Assembly: GCA_027019265.1 (NCBI GenBank)
Contig: JALUWX010000046.1
Span: 1-63,210, forward strand
Direction of reading: 5' to 3'
Source of the DNA: Phycisphaerales bacterium
Lineage (GTDB): Bacteria; Planctomycetota; Phycisphaerae; Phycisphaerales; UBA1924
DNA: 63,210 bases
Shown here: positions 35,636 through 46,117 of the stretch, piece after piece
How the letters are laid out: each line of letters starts with the position of its first letter
Position numbering within the stretch: the first letter of the stretch is position 1
Position numbers and translations under genes: made by a program
The notes under the pieces: generated by a model
The model's input: the letters and a program-made list of their open reading frames with translations, nothing else
Told to the model about the DNA's origin: nothing
Database searches by the model: none

Positions 35636-36937
35636 ATGAAGATCCGGAGTCTCCGCGCACTCACATGCGCCGCCGTCGCATCCATCGCCACCACCTCCGC
35701 ATCCGCTCAGGTCGTGCTACCAAACCACGCCATCCTCTCGTACAACCCCGACTCCCTCGACCAGTTCGCCCTCTACCAAACGATCCACAACGCCCGCGCC
35801 CTCCTCAGCGCCCCCGCGCGATACACAGGCAACCCCCCCAAGGTCTACCTCGTCGATCTCTCCAACGCCTCCCTCATCCACGAGTTCGACTACTTCGCCG
35901 ACGATCTCGAAATGAACGACGACTGCATCGCGATCGCGTTCCTCGAGAACGGCACCGCAAGCGTCGCCATCCACGACCCCACAACCTTCGACCTCATCCG
36001 CACCATCGAGATCGGGGACAGCTCCCCCATGAACTCCGGGCTGAGCATCGCCCTCCACGGAACCACCCTCGTCGTCGGCGCCGAGAACCTCAGCGCAAAC
36101 GACCAGGACCGCAGCGGCATCGTCAGGGTCTACAACGCCATCACCGGCCAGATGCTCTTCGACCCCACCCCCGCCGACCTCGAAGAACGAGCGGGCTTCG
36201 GATACAAAGTCGAGATCGACACGGACCGGATCTACGCCGTCAAAGCCGGAAGCTTCACCAAGATGACCGCCCCCTCCATCTTCGTCTTCAACGCATCAAC
36301 CGGAACCCTGGAACGAGAAATCGAAATCGACTACACAACGGACCAGCCACCGTACGTCGATGGATTCGCCGCCGAGAACGGCATCATCGGACTCGGCATC
36401 AGAAGCTTCGGAGACAACGGATTCCAGAACACCGTCTCCCTCATCAACGCGAGCAACGCCGAAACAAACATCATCGACGCGCCCGACGTCAACTACGAAC
36501 TCCTCGGATTCGGGAGCGAGATCGGGCTCTACAACGACACCTTCGTCATCACCGGGTTCGGATACGCGCCCGGAGACTTCTTCGGACGCGCCCGCACCTA
36601 CGTCTACGACCGAAGCTCACTCGACCACGTCTCCACCCTCAAAGGCACGATCGACGACACCATGCGCGAATCCTTCTCCCTCCCCGACTCGCTCGACGGC
36701 TCAATCCTCCACATCGGCGCCGTCGAACTCGGAATCGAAGGCCCCGTCGGCGACGGACGACTCCTCTCCTTCGATCTCGACCGCTGCCCCACAGACATCG
36801 ACGGCACCCAAACAATCGACTTCCGAGATATCAGCGCACTCCTCTCCAACCGATTCGATTGGAACGACGACCTCGTCTTCGACTTCTTTGATATCCAGGG
36901 ATACCTCACGGACTATCCGCAAGGATGCACCGAATAA
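35636..36937 (+). CDS. secreted FG-GAP-like protein with a degenerate GC-type dockerin
   Basis: ATG 35636 follows GAGGT and begins a signal peptide (MKIRSLRALTCAAVASIATT, cut near SASA-Q). The 433-residue body has propeller repeats (GTASVAIHDPTTFDLIRTI, GTTLVVGAENLSA, GIVRVYNAITGQML, DRIYAVKAG, SIFVFNASTGTLE), close in style to the 14961-16304 protein. The tail is a diverged dockerin: CPTDIDGTQTIDFRDIS, then DWNDDLVFDFFDIQGYL, ending GCTE. Calcium-loop residues are partly lost in the first repeat and the Gly-Cys-Pro end is changed. It is on the opposite strand to the main dockerin block. Confidence 0.82.
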   Translation: MKIRSLRALTCAAVASIATTSASAQVVLPNHAILSYNPDSLDQFALYQTIHNARALLSAPARYTGNPPKVYLVDLSNASLIHEFDYFADDLEMNDDCIAIAFLENGTASVAIHDPTTFDLIRTIEIGDSSPMNSGLSIALHGTTLVVGAENLSANDQDRSGIVRVYNAITGQMLFDPTPADLEERAGFGYKVEIDTDRIYAVKAGSFTKMTAPSIFVFNASTGTLEREIEIDYTTDQPPYVDGFAAENGIIGLGIRSFGDNGFQNTVSLINASNAETNIIDAPDVNYELLGFGSEIGLYNDTFVITGFGYAPGDFFGRARTYVYDRSSLDHVSTLKGTIDDTMRESFSLPDSLDGSILHIGAVELGIEGPVGDGRLLSFDLDRCPTDIDGTQTIDFRDISALLSNRFDWNDDLVFDFFDIQGYLTDYPQGCTE

Positions 36938-36944
36938 GGCGCAC

Positions 36945-37370
36945 TCAGCTCAAGAAACGGATCGTCATCGGGTACCGATAGAACTCACCCCGATTGGCGG
37001 CCATCGCCGCCTGGATCATCCCGACCAGCGCCAGCACGTACAGCGGAATATACAAAAAGAACCCGGCGCTGCACGTCAAGATCCCGATCGGAATCAACAG
37101 CAACGAAAGCACGATCAGCGACAGCTGGAAGTTGATCGCCTCCCGACCGTGGTCGTCCACGAACGGCGACTCGTCCTTCTTCATCAACCACATAACCAGC
37201 GGCACAATGATCGCGAACCCGCTCAGCACCAGATGCGCCAAGAGCGACAAGTGCAACAGCATCGCGTACGTCCGCTCCGAATCCGGCGCATCCGGGTCAT
37301 ACACCCGCCCCCGCTCATTCATCGGCGCGTCATGCGAAACAGACTGATTCCGTGGGTCCTGTGCGTTCAT
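36945..37370 (-). CDS. DUF4870 domain membrane protein
   Basis: The start chosen is ATG 37370, giving 141 residues; an in-frame ATG at 37397 is possible and neither has a good ribosome-binding site. After a polar N-terminus the protein has the DUF4870 pattern. It runs ERTYAMLLHLSLLAHLVLSG, then VPLVMWLMKKDESPFVDDHGREAINFQLSL, then two further helices (LLLIPIGILTCSAGFFLYIP, LVGMIQAAMAANRGEFYRYP). The WxxxKxxxxFVxxHGREAxNFQ motif is the family signature. Function is unknown. It is convergent with the preceding dockerin gene, with 7 bp between their stops. Confidence 0.88.
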   Translation of the reverse strand: MNAQDPRNQSVSHDAPMNERGRVYDPDAPDSERTYAMLLHLSLLAHLVLSGFAIIVPLVMWLMKKDESPFVDDHGREAINFQLSLIVLSLLLIPIGILTCSAGFFLYIPLYVLALVGMIQAAMAANRGEFYRYPMTIRFLS

Positions 37371-37456
37371 ACAGCCATCATTCCCGATCGGGACCATCCC
37401 CGCAACCCGCTCATTGGGAGAACCCGACCCGGGATTTCAGACCGATGAACCCGCCC

Positions 37457-38158
37457 TCACCGCCGCCGACGACCCACCAGCAGCCCACCGCCCATCAGCA
37501 GCGCCAGCGAACCCGGCGCCGGAACCACGCGCAGCGATGCCTCGAACGCGCCGGAAAGACTCTCGGGATCGATCTCCCCGAACCCACCAGCACGAAGATC
37601 CATCGACACCTGGAACGCATAGTGACCCGGACCCAGCGTGAACACCTCGCTCGACGAGATCGCCGCGCCGTCCACACCCGTGCTCACCACGTGATTCAGC
37701 CCGGCCATATCCATCCGGCGCAGCACCGCTTCCGAGTTCGAGTTCGCGCCCAGCTCCGCGCTGAACAGCACATCCACCGACTCCACGATCGTGAAGTCCA
37801 TGTAGAACTCCTGGAACCCAACCGCCTCGTACTGCTCGTAGAACGCATCCCCCGGATCCGTGTCGATCGACATCGAACCCATCGCCTCCAGCAGCGTCTC
37901 CGAACCCGACGAGCGATGGGTGATCCCGTACTCGACCGTCGGGAACATCCGAGACGTATCCACGTCCCACACCGAACTATCGATCGGCCCGTTCGTCGTC
38001 TCGTAGATCGCATGATCGATCGCGCCCGAATCCCCGTACGCCAAAAAATCAGTCGTGTAATACCGATCGAAGTTGTCCAACGACCACCCCCCCGTCATCC
38101 CCCCGGAAGCACCGGATACAACGAGACCAAGACCGAACGGAAGCAAGCCAGTGCGCAT
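37457..38158 (-). CDS. secreted PEP-CTERM-like protein of unknown function
   Basis: ATG 38158 follows GGAGGA and begins a signal peptide (MRTGLLPFGLGLVVSGASGG). The 233-residue product has a beta-rich body (YMDFTIVESVDVLFSAELGA, SSSEVFTLGPGHYAFQVSMD) resembling the family of PEP-CTERM choice-of-anchor beta sandwiches. The tail VPAPGSLALLMGGGLLVG plus RRRR is a classic-looking PEP-CTERM signal. It is divergent from the membrane-protein gene at 38248 across 89 bp. No exosortase is in the window. Confidence 0.83.
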   Translation of the reverse strand: MRTGLLPFGLGLVVSGASGGMTGGWSLDNFDRYYTTDFLAYGDSGAIDHAIYETTNGPIDSSVWDVDTSRMFPTVEYGITHRSSGSETLLEAMGSMSIDTDPGDAFYEQYEAVGFQEFYMDFTIVESVDVLFSAELGANSNSEAVLRRMDMAGLNHVVSTGVDGAAISSSEVFTLGPGHYAFQVSMDLRAGGFGEIDPESLSGAFEASLRVVPAPGSLALLMGGGLLVGRRRR

Positions 38159-38247
38159 GTTAAAAAATCCTCCTCCATCCAACATACGCATAGCGCACAC
38201 CCCAATGCAAACCAATTCTCCGATCCGATGAGCCATATCCTCCCCCA

Positions 38248-39996
38248 GTGATCCGCGCACAGGACGAATCCGAGGGGGACAGGTCGAAGCAGTGGGGGAG
38301 AGACATCCTCGCCGCGCTCGCGCTCGCCTTCGCCGGCGCGTCCATCACCGGATACCGCTTCGGACGAGACGACCAGATCCAGTACCTCGCGCACCTCACC
38401 GCGCTCCGGGATCCCACCCCCTTCACGAGCGACCCCTACACCGAATCCTTCGGGTCCCTCGGCTCCGTCTTCTGGAAACCCTTCGCCCTCCTCTCCACAC
38501 CCGCCCTCGACCCCTGGGTCATGCTCATCGCCACCCTCCTCATCGGCGCGTGCTCCGCCCTCGTCCTCATCAAACTCGCGCGCACCATGGGCGCACCTGG
38601 CGCCACCGCCTACGTCCTCCCCGCGCTCCTCATCACACCCAAGGAAGAAAACTACTTCGGACTCGTCACCCTCATCGACGTCGAGCTGACGGCCACCTTC
38701 GCCGTCCTCCCCCTCTGCCTCGGCGCACTCAGCGCCTGGACCACCCGGCGCGTCTGGCTCGCGCTCATCCTCAGCGCCCTCGTCGTCCCCCTCCACCCCC
38801 AAACCGGCGCCGCCCTCCTCGCGCTCTGGTGCGCGTCCACCGCGCTCGAACACCACCCGCGCCGATGGTTCGCCGTCGCCCTCGGGTTCATCGGGCTCGC
38901 CGGCGCATGGACCGTCCGAAACTTCGCCCCCGTCTCCCCCGACCAGCTCGACACCTACGAATCCCTCGGCCGCGCCCTCTACGCGCCACTCATCGACCTC
39001 TGGAGCGTCCCCTGGAGATCCTGGGCCGCCCTCGCCCTCCTCCTCATCATGGGAGTCTCCTCCATCCCAAGAGTCCTCGCGCGAGCCAACGTCCTCCAAA
39101 GCCATCAATCCGACGCGCGCTCCCGACTCACCCTCCTCCTCATCGCCTCGCTCGTCTACCCCACCCTCGGAGGCCTTCTCCTCGCGCTCGATCCCTCCGA
39201 ACCCCTCCTCTGGAGACTGATGATCCCCAGGTCCCTCATGTTCACCCAGCTCATCGCCCTCATCTTCGCCGGGCTCTGGATCGCCGACCGATTCACCATG
39301 GGACGAACCAAAGTCGGATCACTCGTCCTCCTCAGCATCGGGTGCTGGCCCCTCACCCCCCTCACCCCCCTCACCCACATCGCCTCCGGCCTCCTCGCCC
39401 TCCTCGTCGTCATCACCATCGCCCTCGAATCCAAACGCTCCCGATACATCTCCACCCCCGACTCCGGACCCCTCCCCGTCCTCCTCACCTGGACCACCCT
39501 CGCGCTCATCGCGCTCGTCGGATTCCTCACCCGTCCCTACCCCTGGACCAAACCCCACCAACCCGACGATTGGCTCGCCCTCCAACAATGGGCGCGCGAA
39601 CACACCCAACCCGACGACCTCTTCATCACCCCCCCATACCTCGCCGGATGGCGCGTCGGATCCCACCGCGCCACCTACGCCGAACTCCGCGACGGCGGCC
39701 TCCTCTTCTACGCCGGAGACCCCGTCATCGAATGGTGGAACCGCATGTCCCTCCTCGGAATGCACAACCCCCGACGATGGGCCCTCCGCGCCGAACACGC
39801 AACCGACTGGGCGCTGGGCCAGCACATGATCCGCGAATACCACGACGCGCTGGAAGACCGAGCAACCCCCATCCTCCGCGCATCACAAGCGCACTACATC
39901 ATCGTCGATCCCGACCTCGCGCAGTCCATCCCGGGAGAACCCGTCTTCACATCAGGCCGCTACCAGATCCGATCAATCAACCGCGCCGACAACTGA
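38248..39996 (+). CDS. polytopic membrane protein (DUF6798-like)
   Basis: The 582-residue protein starts at a GTG. It has about eleven hydrophobic helices from residue 20 to about 430, then a soluble C-terminal part with ALQQWAREHTQPDDLFITPP and GWRVGSHRATYAELRDGG. An early loop, GYRFGRDDQIQYLAHLTALRDPTPFTSDPY, is conserved in planctomycete membrane proteins that I associate with DUF6798. The arrangement (many helices, then a PPxxxxxR-containing domain) recalls GT-C glycosyltransferases, but the usual acidic motif in the first loop is only RDD. A role in polysaccharide or glycoprotein assembly is inference. Confidence 0.72.
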   Translation: MIRAQDESEGDRSKQWGRDILAALALAFAGASITGYRFGRDDQIQYLAHLTALRDPTPFTSDPYTESFGSLGSVFWKPFALLSTPALDPWVMLIATLLIGACSALVLIKLARTMGAPGATAYVLPALLITPKEENYFGLVTLIDVELTATFAVLPLCLGALSAWTTRRVWLALILSALVVPLHPQTGAALLALWCASTALEHHPRRWFAVALGFIGLAGAWTVRNFAPVSPDQLDTYESLGRALYAPLIDLWSVPWRSWAALALLLIMGVSSIPRVLARANVLQSHQSDARSRLTLLLIASLVYPTLGGLLLALDPSEPLLWRLMIPRSLMFTQLIALIFAGLWIADRFTMGRTKVGSLVLLSIGCWPLTPLTPLTHIASGLLALLVVITIALESKRSRYISTPDSGPLPVLLTWTTLALIALVGFLTRPYPWTKPHQPDDWLALQQWAREHTQPDDLFITPPYLAGWRVGSHRATYAELRDGGLLFYAGDPVIEWWNRMSLLGMHNPRRWALRAEHATDWALGQHMIREYHDALEDRATPILRASQAHYIIVDPDLAQSIPGEPVFTSGRYQIRSINRADN

Positions 39997-41133
39997 TCAC
40001 TGCCCGAAAAGGTTCCGCTCCGCAAACATCCCCTTCTCCTCGAAGTACGTCAGCGCCTCCTCCGTCGAGGTAAACACCTTCGTAGCCGTCTCCGTGATGA
40101 ACGGGCTCGGGGGCTTGCTGGGCTTCCACACCACATAGACCTCCTTCGCGTGCTCCCAAGCATGCTGAAGCTCACGCTCCACCCCGCTCGAAAGCCCCGG
40201 GATGATCTTCCCCGACTCCGACTTCAGCTCCGGAACATACGACACGATCATGTCCGCCTGATCGATCAGCTTGAAGTCCCGCATGTAGATCTGACCATCG
40301 ATATCACCCGCGATATCCAGCACCTCGCGCGTCCGCATCCGGATCGGCTCCGCACCCTTATCAAGCCCCCCAAGCTGGAGCGGCTTGTGATCAAAGAAGT
40401 CCTTCCCCTCCCGCGCCGCTTCAAGCGCCCGATCGAGCAGCAGCTTCTCGTCCACGTCCCCCGGATCGAACGTCACAAAGTGCTCCGCGAGCTCCATCCG
40501 GAACGCATCGATCTCCGCCATCACATCGGGCATGTCCACCACGTGCGACATCGGGAAACTCGGGTACACCTTCTTCATCTCGGGACGACACAACAACCGG
40601 AACATCGTCCGCTCCGTCGAAGCGAACCGACCACGAGACACGATGTAGAACTTCGACCCCGGGATCGCCTGACTCATGATCTCCGTCGCGAGGATCTCCT
40701 CCTCGCGCCACACCATGCAGTCCTTCAGCGTCGCATCGATATCGTGCTCCGCATGAAGCCGCTGGTGCACCACCTCGATGTTGTCCACCAGACAGATGAA
40801 CAGATCCGGGTTCAGCTTCGCGATCTGATCGAAATCGAACGCGCTGAACAGCCCATGCCGCCAACGGAACGTCGCGTGCGTGTTCACGATCATGTTGGGC
40901 TCGTCCGAAGACTCCGCGATGATGTCCTTGAACGCCGCCCGCCGAAGCGAGTGCAAGCGAGAGATCGGGAGATCCAGGATCCGCCCCGGACGAACATCCG
41001 GCGCCTCGTCGTACATCATGTTCCCGACGTTGTAGATCGGAACCGAATCCCCCTGTGTCCCAGCAAACCGCGCCACCGAGTCCAGGTAGCTCTTCTTCTC
41101 CATCCCGACCTGACCCGTCACGATCGCGCGCAT
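39997..41133 (-). CDS. P-loop kinase-like protein fused to a nucleoside 2-deoxyribosyltransferase-like domain
   Basis: The 378-residue protein begins [17 protein letters not shown], an unusual P-loop (GQVGMEKKS, residues 7-15) like those of archaeal adenylate-kinase-type AAA proteins. [13 protein letters not shown] and [16 protein letters not shown] resemble nucleotide kinase elements. The C-terminal third has [22 protein letters not shown] and [22 protein letters not shown], the arrangement of nucleoside 2-deoxyribosyltransferase/TIR-like Rossmann folds (DxxxxxxxDxxxxxxP and SxGxxxExxxA). The protein may bind or process nucleotides or NAD-like molecules. It ends directly against the stop of the 38248 gene, and no toxin or defence partner is next to it. 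Confidence 0.65.
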   Translation of the reverse strand: MRAIVTGQVGMEKKSYLDSVARFAGTQGDSVPIYNVGNMMYDEAPDVRPGRILDLPISRLHSLRRAAFKDIIAESSDEPNMIVNTHATFRWRHGLFSAFDFDQIAKLNPDLFICLVDNIEVVHQRLHAEHDIDATLKDCMVWREEEILATEIMSQAIPGSKFYIVSRGRFASTERTMFRLLCRPEMKKVYPSFPMSHVVDMPDVMAEIDAFRMELAEHFVTFDPGDVDEKLLLDRALEAAREGKDFFDHKPLQLGGLDKGAEPIRMRTREVLDIAGDIDGQIYMRDFKLIDQADMIVSYVPELKSESGKIIPGLSSGVERELQHAWEHAKEVYVVWKPSKPPSPFITETATKVFTSTEEALTYFEEKGMFAERNLFGQ

Positions 41134-41320
41134 CGCTGTGCTCCTTCATCCCCAGCCCATCCGGGGCGGAGATCATAGCCGACCTGATCAGGTGGCTTCG
41201 CGCGCAAGATCAGTCCACAACGAATCTTGCATTTGCCCCAACAGCTTCCGAGAACCACCCGCATCACCCGCTCCCTCCGCTATCATCAACGCACGACCAA
41301 CGAACGACACGGAGCACCAC

Positions 41321-42334
<1,014 letters not shown>

Positions 42335-42369
42335 ACCTCAGCACGTTCTCGGACCTCCCGCACGACGAA

Positions 42370-42404
42370 CCCCCCAACCCCCTGGCATTGGGGTGGGGTG
42401 TTTT
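42370..42404 (+). terminator. imperfect C/G-rich hairpin with T run after sucD
   Basis: CCCCCAACCCCC pairs with GGGGTGGGG around TGGCATT, then TGTTTT. It overlaps the earliest possible start of the next gene, which argues for a later start there. Confidence 0.55.
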
Positions 42405-42514
42405 GCCGGGATCGGGCTGTTCTTCCAAACGACGTCCGGCGAACACCCGATACATGGGTACGGATTTGCAGTCGCGAATCCGCCGTCAGGACCCTGTTCC
42501 GGGACACGCTCCTC

Positions 42515-44809
42515 GTGCTGAATCTCCTCCCGCAACGCGACGCAAAGATCCAACTCACCTCATGGTGGGCGCCAATCATCGTCGCCGTCGTCAGCCTCGG
42601 AGCGACACTCATCAGTTCCATGTCGATGGAACGACTCGCCACCGAAGACCGCGCAGCCCAGCAACGCCAATCCGTCCAAAGGATCTACGCGCAGGTCAAC
42701 GAACTCTTCCAGGAATACACCAACGCGCTCCACACCATCGTCGGGTTCGTCCGTGCCTCGGAGGATGTGACCCTCAACGATTGGAAGACATACGTTAACG
42801 ACTCAGGCCTCAAACGCCAGCACCCGGGCGTCTGGGGCTTCGGATACGTCGAACGCATCGACCCCGACCAAGCCGAATCGTTCGTCAAGTCCATGCACGA
42901 ACAAGGGATCCAAGACTTCGAGATCAAGTCGCATCCAGACTCAGCGGACGAACCCCTGGATACCCCGCTCTACATCGTCAAGTACGAAGAACCCGAATCC
43001 CGCAACCGGACCGCCTGGGGCCTCAACGCCGCATCCAACCCGTCCAACAAAGCCGTCTACGACATCGCCGCCGAGTCGGGACAGCCCAAGCTCTCTCGTC
43101 CCTTCCGCCTCATCCAGAACAACGGCGACGTCCACCTCGGCGCCGTCATGGCCGCACCCATCTACCGAAAAAATTCAGACCTCTCCACCCCACAACGCCG
43201 CAAACAACACCTCACCGGCTGGTGTGTCGTCGTCATCGACTTCCAACACTTCTTCTCGTACGAGACCAACCCCTCGTGGAAAGGCGCCTTGATCGATCTG
43301 AAGATGACCGATCACCTCCACCAACCCATCGACGTCTACACCTCCGCCCCCGACGGATCCCCGACCACAGCAAGCCCCGAACAACACGTCAGCTTCCCAA
43401 TCGAAATCGCAGGCCAAGAAGTCGTGCTCGGGATCTCCGTCGATCCGGAACGCTTCGGTTCCAGATACTCCTCGCACGCACGCGCCACGCTCCTCTTCGG
43501 AACAATCGCCTCGATCCTCATGACCACCATCGTCTGGCTCGTCACCCGATCCAGAGCCCACGCATGCAAAATCGCAGAACACATGACCCGCGTGCTCCGC
43601 GAACGCGAATCCGCGCACCGCGCACTCGCGTCACGCGCCCAAGCCGCAAACCTCGCGAAATCCAGATTCCTCGCCAACATGAGCCACGAGATCCGCACCC
43701 CCATGAGCGCGATCCTGGGCTACGCCGACATGCTCGACGACACCACACGATCGACGCAAACCGGCGCAGACATCCGTGAGCCCATCAAGCACATCAGACG
43801 CGCAGGATACCACCTCCTCTCCGTTATCAACGACATCCTCGATCTCTCCAAAATCGAATCCGGGAAGTGCGAGATCCACCCCACACCCTGCGTCCTCAGC
43901 GATCTCGCCACCCAGGCCGTCTCCACACTCAAAGTCCGCGCCGACGAAAAACGACTCGACCTGACCTGGCACGTCGATGACCGAACCCCCGAGTACGTCA
44001 TGCTCGACGAGCACCGGGTCAGCCAGATCCTCATGAACCTCATCAGCAACGCGATCAAGTTCACCAACCAAGGCTCCGTCCGACTCGAAATCTCCTCCTC
44101 CGATTCGTCCATCCTCTTCAGCGTGATCGATACCGGCGTCGGCATCAGCAAAGACGAGATCGCCACAATCTTCAACCCCTTCGAACAAGCCGACGCCTCC
44201 ATGACCCGCGAACACCAAGGCACAGGACTCGGACTCAGCATCTCCAAATCCCTCGCCCAACAGATGGGCGGCGACGTCGAAGCACACTCCGTCCCCGCCG
44301 AAGGATCCACCTTCACCCTCAAAATCCCCCTCCACATCGCGCAACAACCCGAGCGCGACAACCAAACATCCATCCAGGACGCCGTCATCCACCACCTCGA
44401 TCGACCCGCATCGAGCAACAACCGCCGCACCGCCCGGGTCCTCGTCGTCGAAGACGGCGAAGACAACCGACACCTCATCGAACACTACCTCACACGCGCC
44501 GGACACAGCGTCGTCTTCGCCTCCAACGGCCGAGAAGCCATCGAGATCACCGAACGCGACCCCAAACTCGACCTCATCATCATGGACATGCAAATGCCCG
44601 TCCTCGACGGCTACGTCGCAACCCCCGAACTCCGCACAAGGGGCTGCGCCCTCCCCATCATCGCGCTCACCGCACACGCCATGGAACACGACCGACAACG
44701 CTGCCTCGACTGCGGCTGCGACGAATACCTCTCCAAACCCATCGACCGAGCCGCCCTCCTCCGCACCATCGACAAACTCCTCGACCGCTCCACCCGTCAC
44801 GCGGCCTAA
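42515..44809 (+). CDS. CHASE-domain hybrid sensor histidine kinase
   Basis: This membrane sensor has a TM helix (WWAPIIVAVVSLGATLISSM) near the N-terminus, then a periplasmic CHASE domain. The CHASE landmarks are NALHTIVGFVRAS, HPGVWGFGYVERI, DEPLDTPLYIVKYEEPESRN and GWCVVVIDFQHFF. A second TM helix follows (LLFGTIASILMTTIVWLVTR). The cytoplasmic part has HisKA (SHEIRTPM, His391), a HATPase domain (DTGVGISKDEI, GTGLGLSISK) and a receiver domain (VLVVEDGEDN, phospho-acceptor Asp691 in IIMDMQMPVLDGY). I preferred GTG 42515. The frame opens at GTG 42398, but that lies inside the sucD terminator. No response regulator partner is next to it. Confidence 0.87.
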   Translation: MLNLLPQRDAKIQLTSWWAPIIVAVVSLGATLISSMSMERLATEDRAAQQRQSVQRIYAQVNELFQEYTNALHTIVGFVRASEDVTLNDWKTYVNDSGLKRQHPGVWGFGYVERIDPDQAESFVKSMHEQGIQDFEIKSHPDSADEPLDTPLYIVKYEEPESRNRTAWGLNAASNPSNKAVYDIAAESGQPKLSRPFRLIQNNGDVHLGAVMAAPIYRKNSDLSTPQRRKQHLTGWCVVVIDFQHFFSYETNPSWKGALIDLKMTDHLHQPIDVYTSAPDGSPTTASPEQHVSFPIEIAGQEVVLGISVDPERFGSRYSSHARATLLFGTIASILMTTIVWLVTRSRAHACKIAEHMTRVLRERESAHRALASRAQAANLAKSRFLANMSHEIRTPMSAILGYADMLDDTTRSTQTGADIREPIKHIRRAGYHLLSVINDILDLSKIESGKCEIHPTPCVLSDLATQAVSTLKVRADEKRLDLTWHVDDRTPEYVMLDEHRVSQILMNLISNAIKFTNQGSVRLEISSSDSSILFSVIDTGVGISKDEIATIFNPFEQADASMTREHQGTGLGLSISKSLAQQMGGDVEAHSVPAEGSTFTLKIPLHIAQQPERDNQTSIQDAVIHHLDRPASSNNRRTARVLVVEDGEDNRHLIEHYLTRAGHSVVFASNGREAIEITERDPKLDLIIMDMQMPVLDGYVATPELRTRGCALPIIALTAHAMEHDRQRCLDCGCDEYLSKPIDRAALLRTIDKLLDRSTRHAA

Positions 44810-46104
44810 TCAACCCCGACACACGCGCGACCAGCGATCATCCCCCCGGCCCAAGCCCACTGAAAGTTGAACCCCCCGATGCGCCCATCGACATCGAGGA
44901 TCTCACCGATCAGATAAAGCCCAGCGCGCACCCTCGACCCCATCGTCGATGGATCCACCTCGCGCATCGGAACCCCGCCCATCGTCACCTCCGCATGGGT
45001 GTACCCCCGATCCCGCGCCACCGGAACCCGGAGCCCCGTCAGCGCCAACACAAGCGCCCTCCGCGCCTCGCGCTTCAGCTCCGCACCCTTCGTTGACGGA
45101 TCCACCCCAACGTCCACACACAACGCATCCGCAAGCCGTTCCGGGAGCAGCTCACGCACGAACCGACCCACCGTCCGCTTCCCAAGCCCGGACAACGCCG
45201 CATCAAGCTCGTCCTCCCCCCGATCGTGCACAAACCCGATCGTGAGATACGCGCCCTCGTCCTCCACCCGCGCCCAAGTCAAATGCCTCGAAATATCCAA
45301 AATCGCCGGCCCAGACAACCCGAAGTGCGTGCACAACAGCGCACCCGTCGTCGATGCAAGCCGCTTCCCCGTCGAAGCCCGCACCTCCACCCGTGCATCA
45401 TGCGCGATCCCCGACAACCCCTTCACGAAGTGCTCCCCCTCGATCACCAAAGGCACCAACGCCGGCGCAATCACCCCCGTCACCGTGTGCCCCAGCGCCT
45501 CCACAATCGGATACCCCGACCCGTCCGACCCCGACTTCGGAAGCGCTTTCCCACCCGTCGCAAGCACCACTTTCCCCGCGCGGATCTCCCCCCAATCCCC
45601 GCGCACCACAAACCCACCCTCCCCATCATCCTCAACAGCACGCACCTTGCACGGATGATGGATCGTCGCGCCCGCATCCCGCACCGCGCCCAAAAGCGCA
45701 TCGAGCACCGTGTGCGCATCGTCCGTCACCGGGAACAGCTTCCCCGTCTCCTCGCGCTTGAGCTCCACCCCCAGCTCCCGAAAGAACCGAACCGTGTCCT
45801 CCACCCCGAACCTCGACAACACCTTCTTGATCGACCCCGCGCTCGATCCGTTGTAATCCTTCGGGATCACCCGCTCATGCGTCACATTGCACCGACCCCC
45901 ACCCGCAACCAGAATCTTCACCCCCACCTTCCCCGCGCCATCCAGCACCACAATCCGCTTCCGGACCCCCATCACCTCCGCCGCGCGCCCCGCGCTGATC
46001 GCGCACATCAACCCCGCCGCCCCCGCGCCCACGATCACCACATCCGCACACCCCGGCACCGCAATGTCTCGATCAGCACGCACAGCACGGATCATTGGAT
46101 CCAT
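44806..46104 (-). CDS. HI0933/YhiN-family FAD-dependent oxidoreductase
   Basis: The 432-residue flavoprotein has a Rossmann GAGAAGLMCAISAGR near residue 26. The family-defining GGGRCNVTHE follows soon after, then VLATGGKALPKSGSDGSGY and the C-terminal GEILDVDGRIGGFNFQWAWAGG that closes the FAD site. HI0933-like proteins are widely conserved. Their substrate is uncertain: some are linked to tRNA or NAD(P)H-dependent reduction. ATG 46104 is used; an ATG three codons later is also possible. The stop overlaps the stop of the hybrid kinase by 4 bp on opposite strands. Confidence 0.9.
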   Translation of the reverse strand: MDPMIRAVRADRDIAVPGCADVVIVGAGAAGLMCAISAGRAAEVMGVRKRIVVLDGAGKVGVKILVAGGGRCNVTHERVIPKDYNGSSAGSIKKVLSRFGVEDTVRFFRELGVELKREETGKLFPVTDDAHTVLDALLGAVRDAGATIHHPCKVRAVEDDGEGGFVVRGDWGEIRAGKVVLATGGKALPKSGSDGSGYPIVEALGHTVTGVIAPALVPLVIEGEHFVKGLSGIAHDARVEVRASTGKRLASTTGALLCTHFGLSGPAILDISRHLTWARVEDEGAYLTIGFVHDRGEDELDAALSGLGKRTVGRFVRELLPERLADALCVDVGVDPSTKGAELKREARRALVLALTGLRVPVARDRGYTHAEVTMGGVPMREVDPSTMGSRVRAGLYLIGEILDVDGRIGGFNFQWAWAGGMIAGRACVGVD

Positions 46105-46117
46105 CCACCACCAAAGC

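Noticed and set aside
37371..37397. ATG 37397 as start of the DUF4870 gene
   Set aside because: It would add nine non-conserved residues. Neither start has a strong ribosome-binding site, so 37370 was kept as the shorter choice.
42398..42514. Earlier GTG start for the hybrid kinase
   Set aside because: It lies inside the sucD terminator hairpin and adds no family-like sequence. GTG 42515 is preferred.
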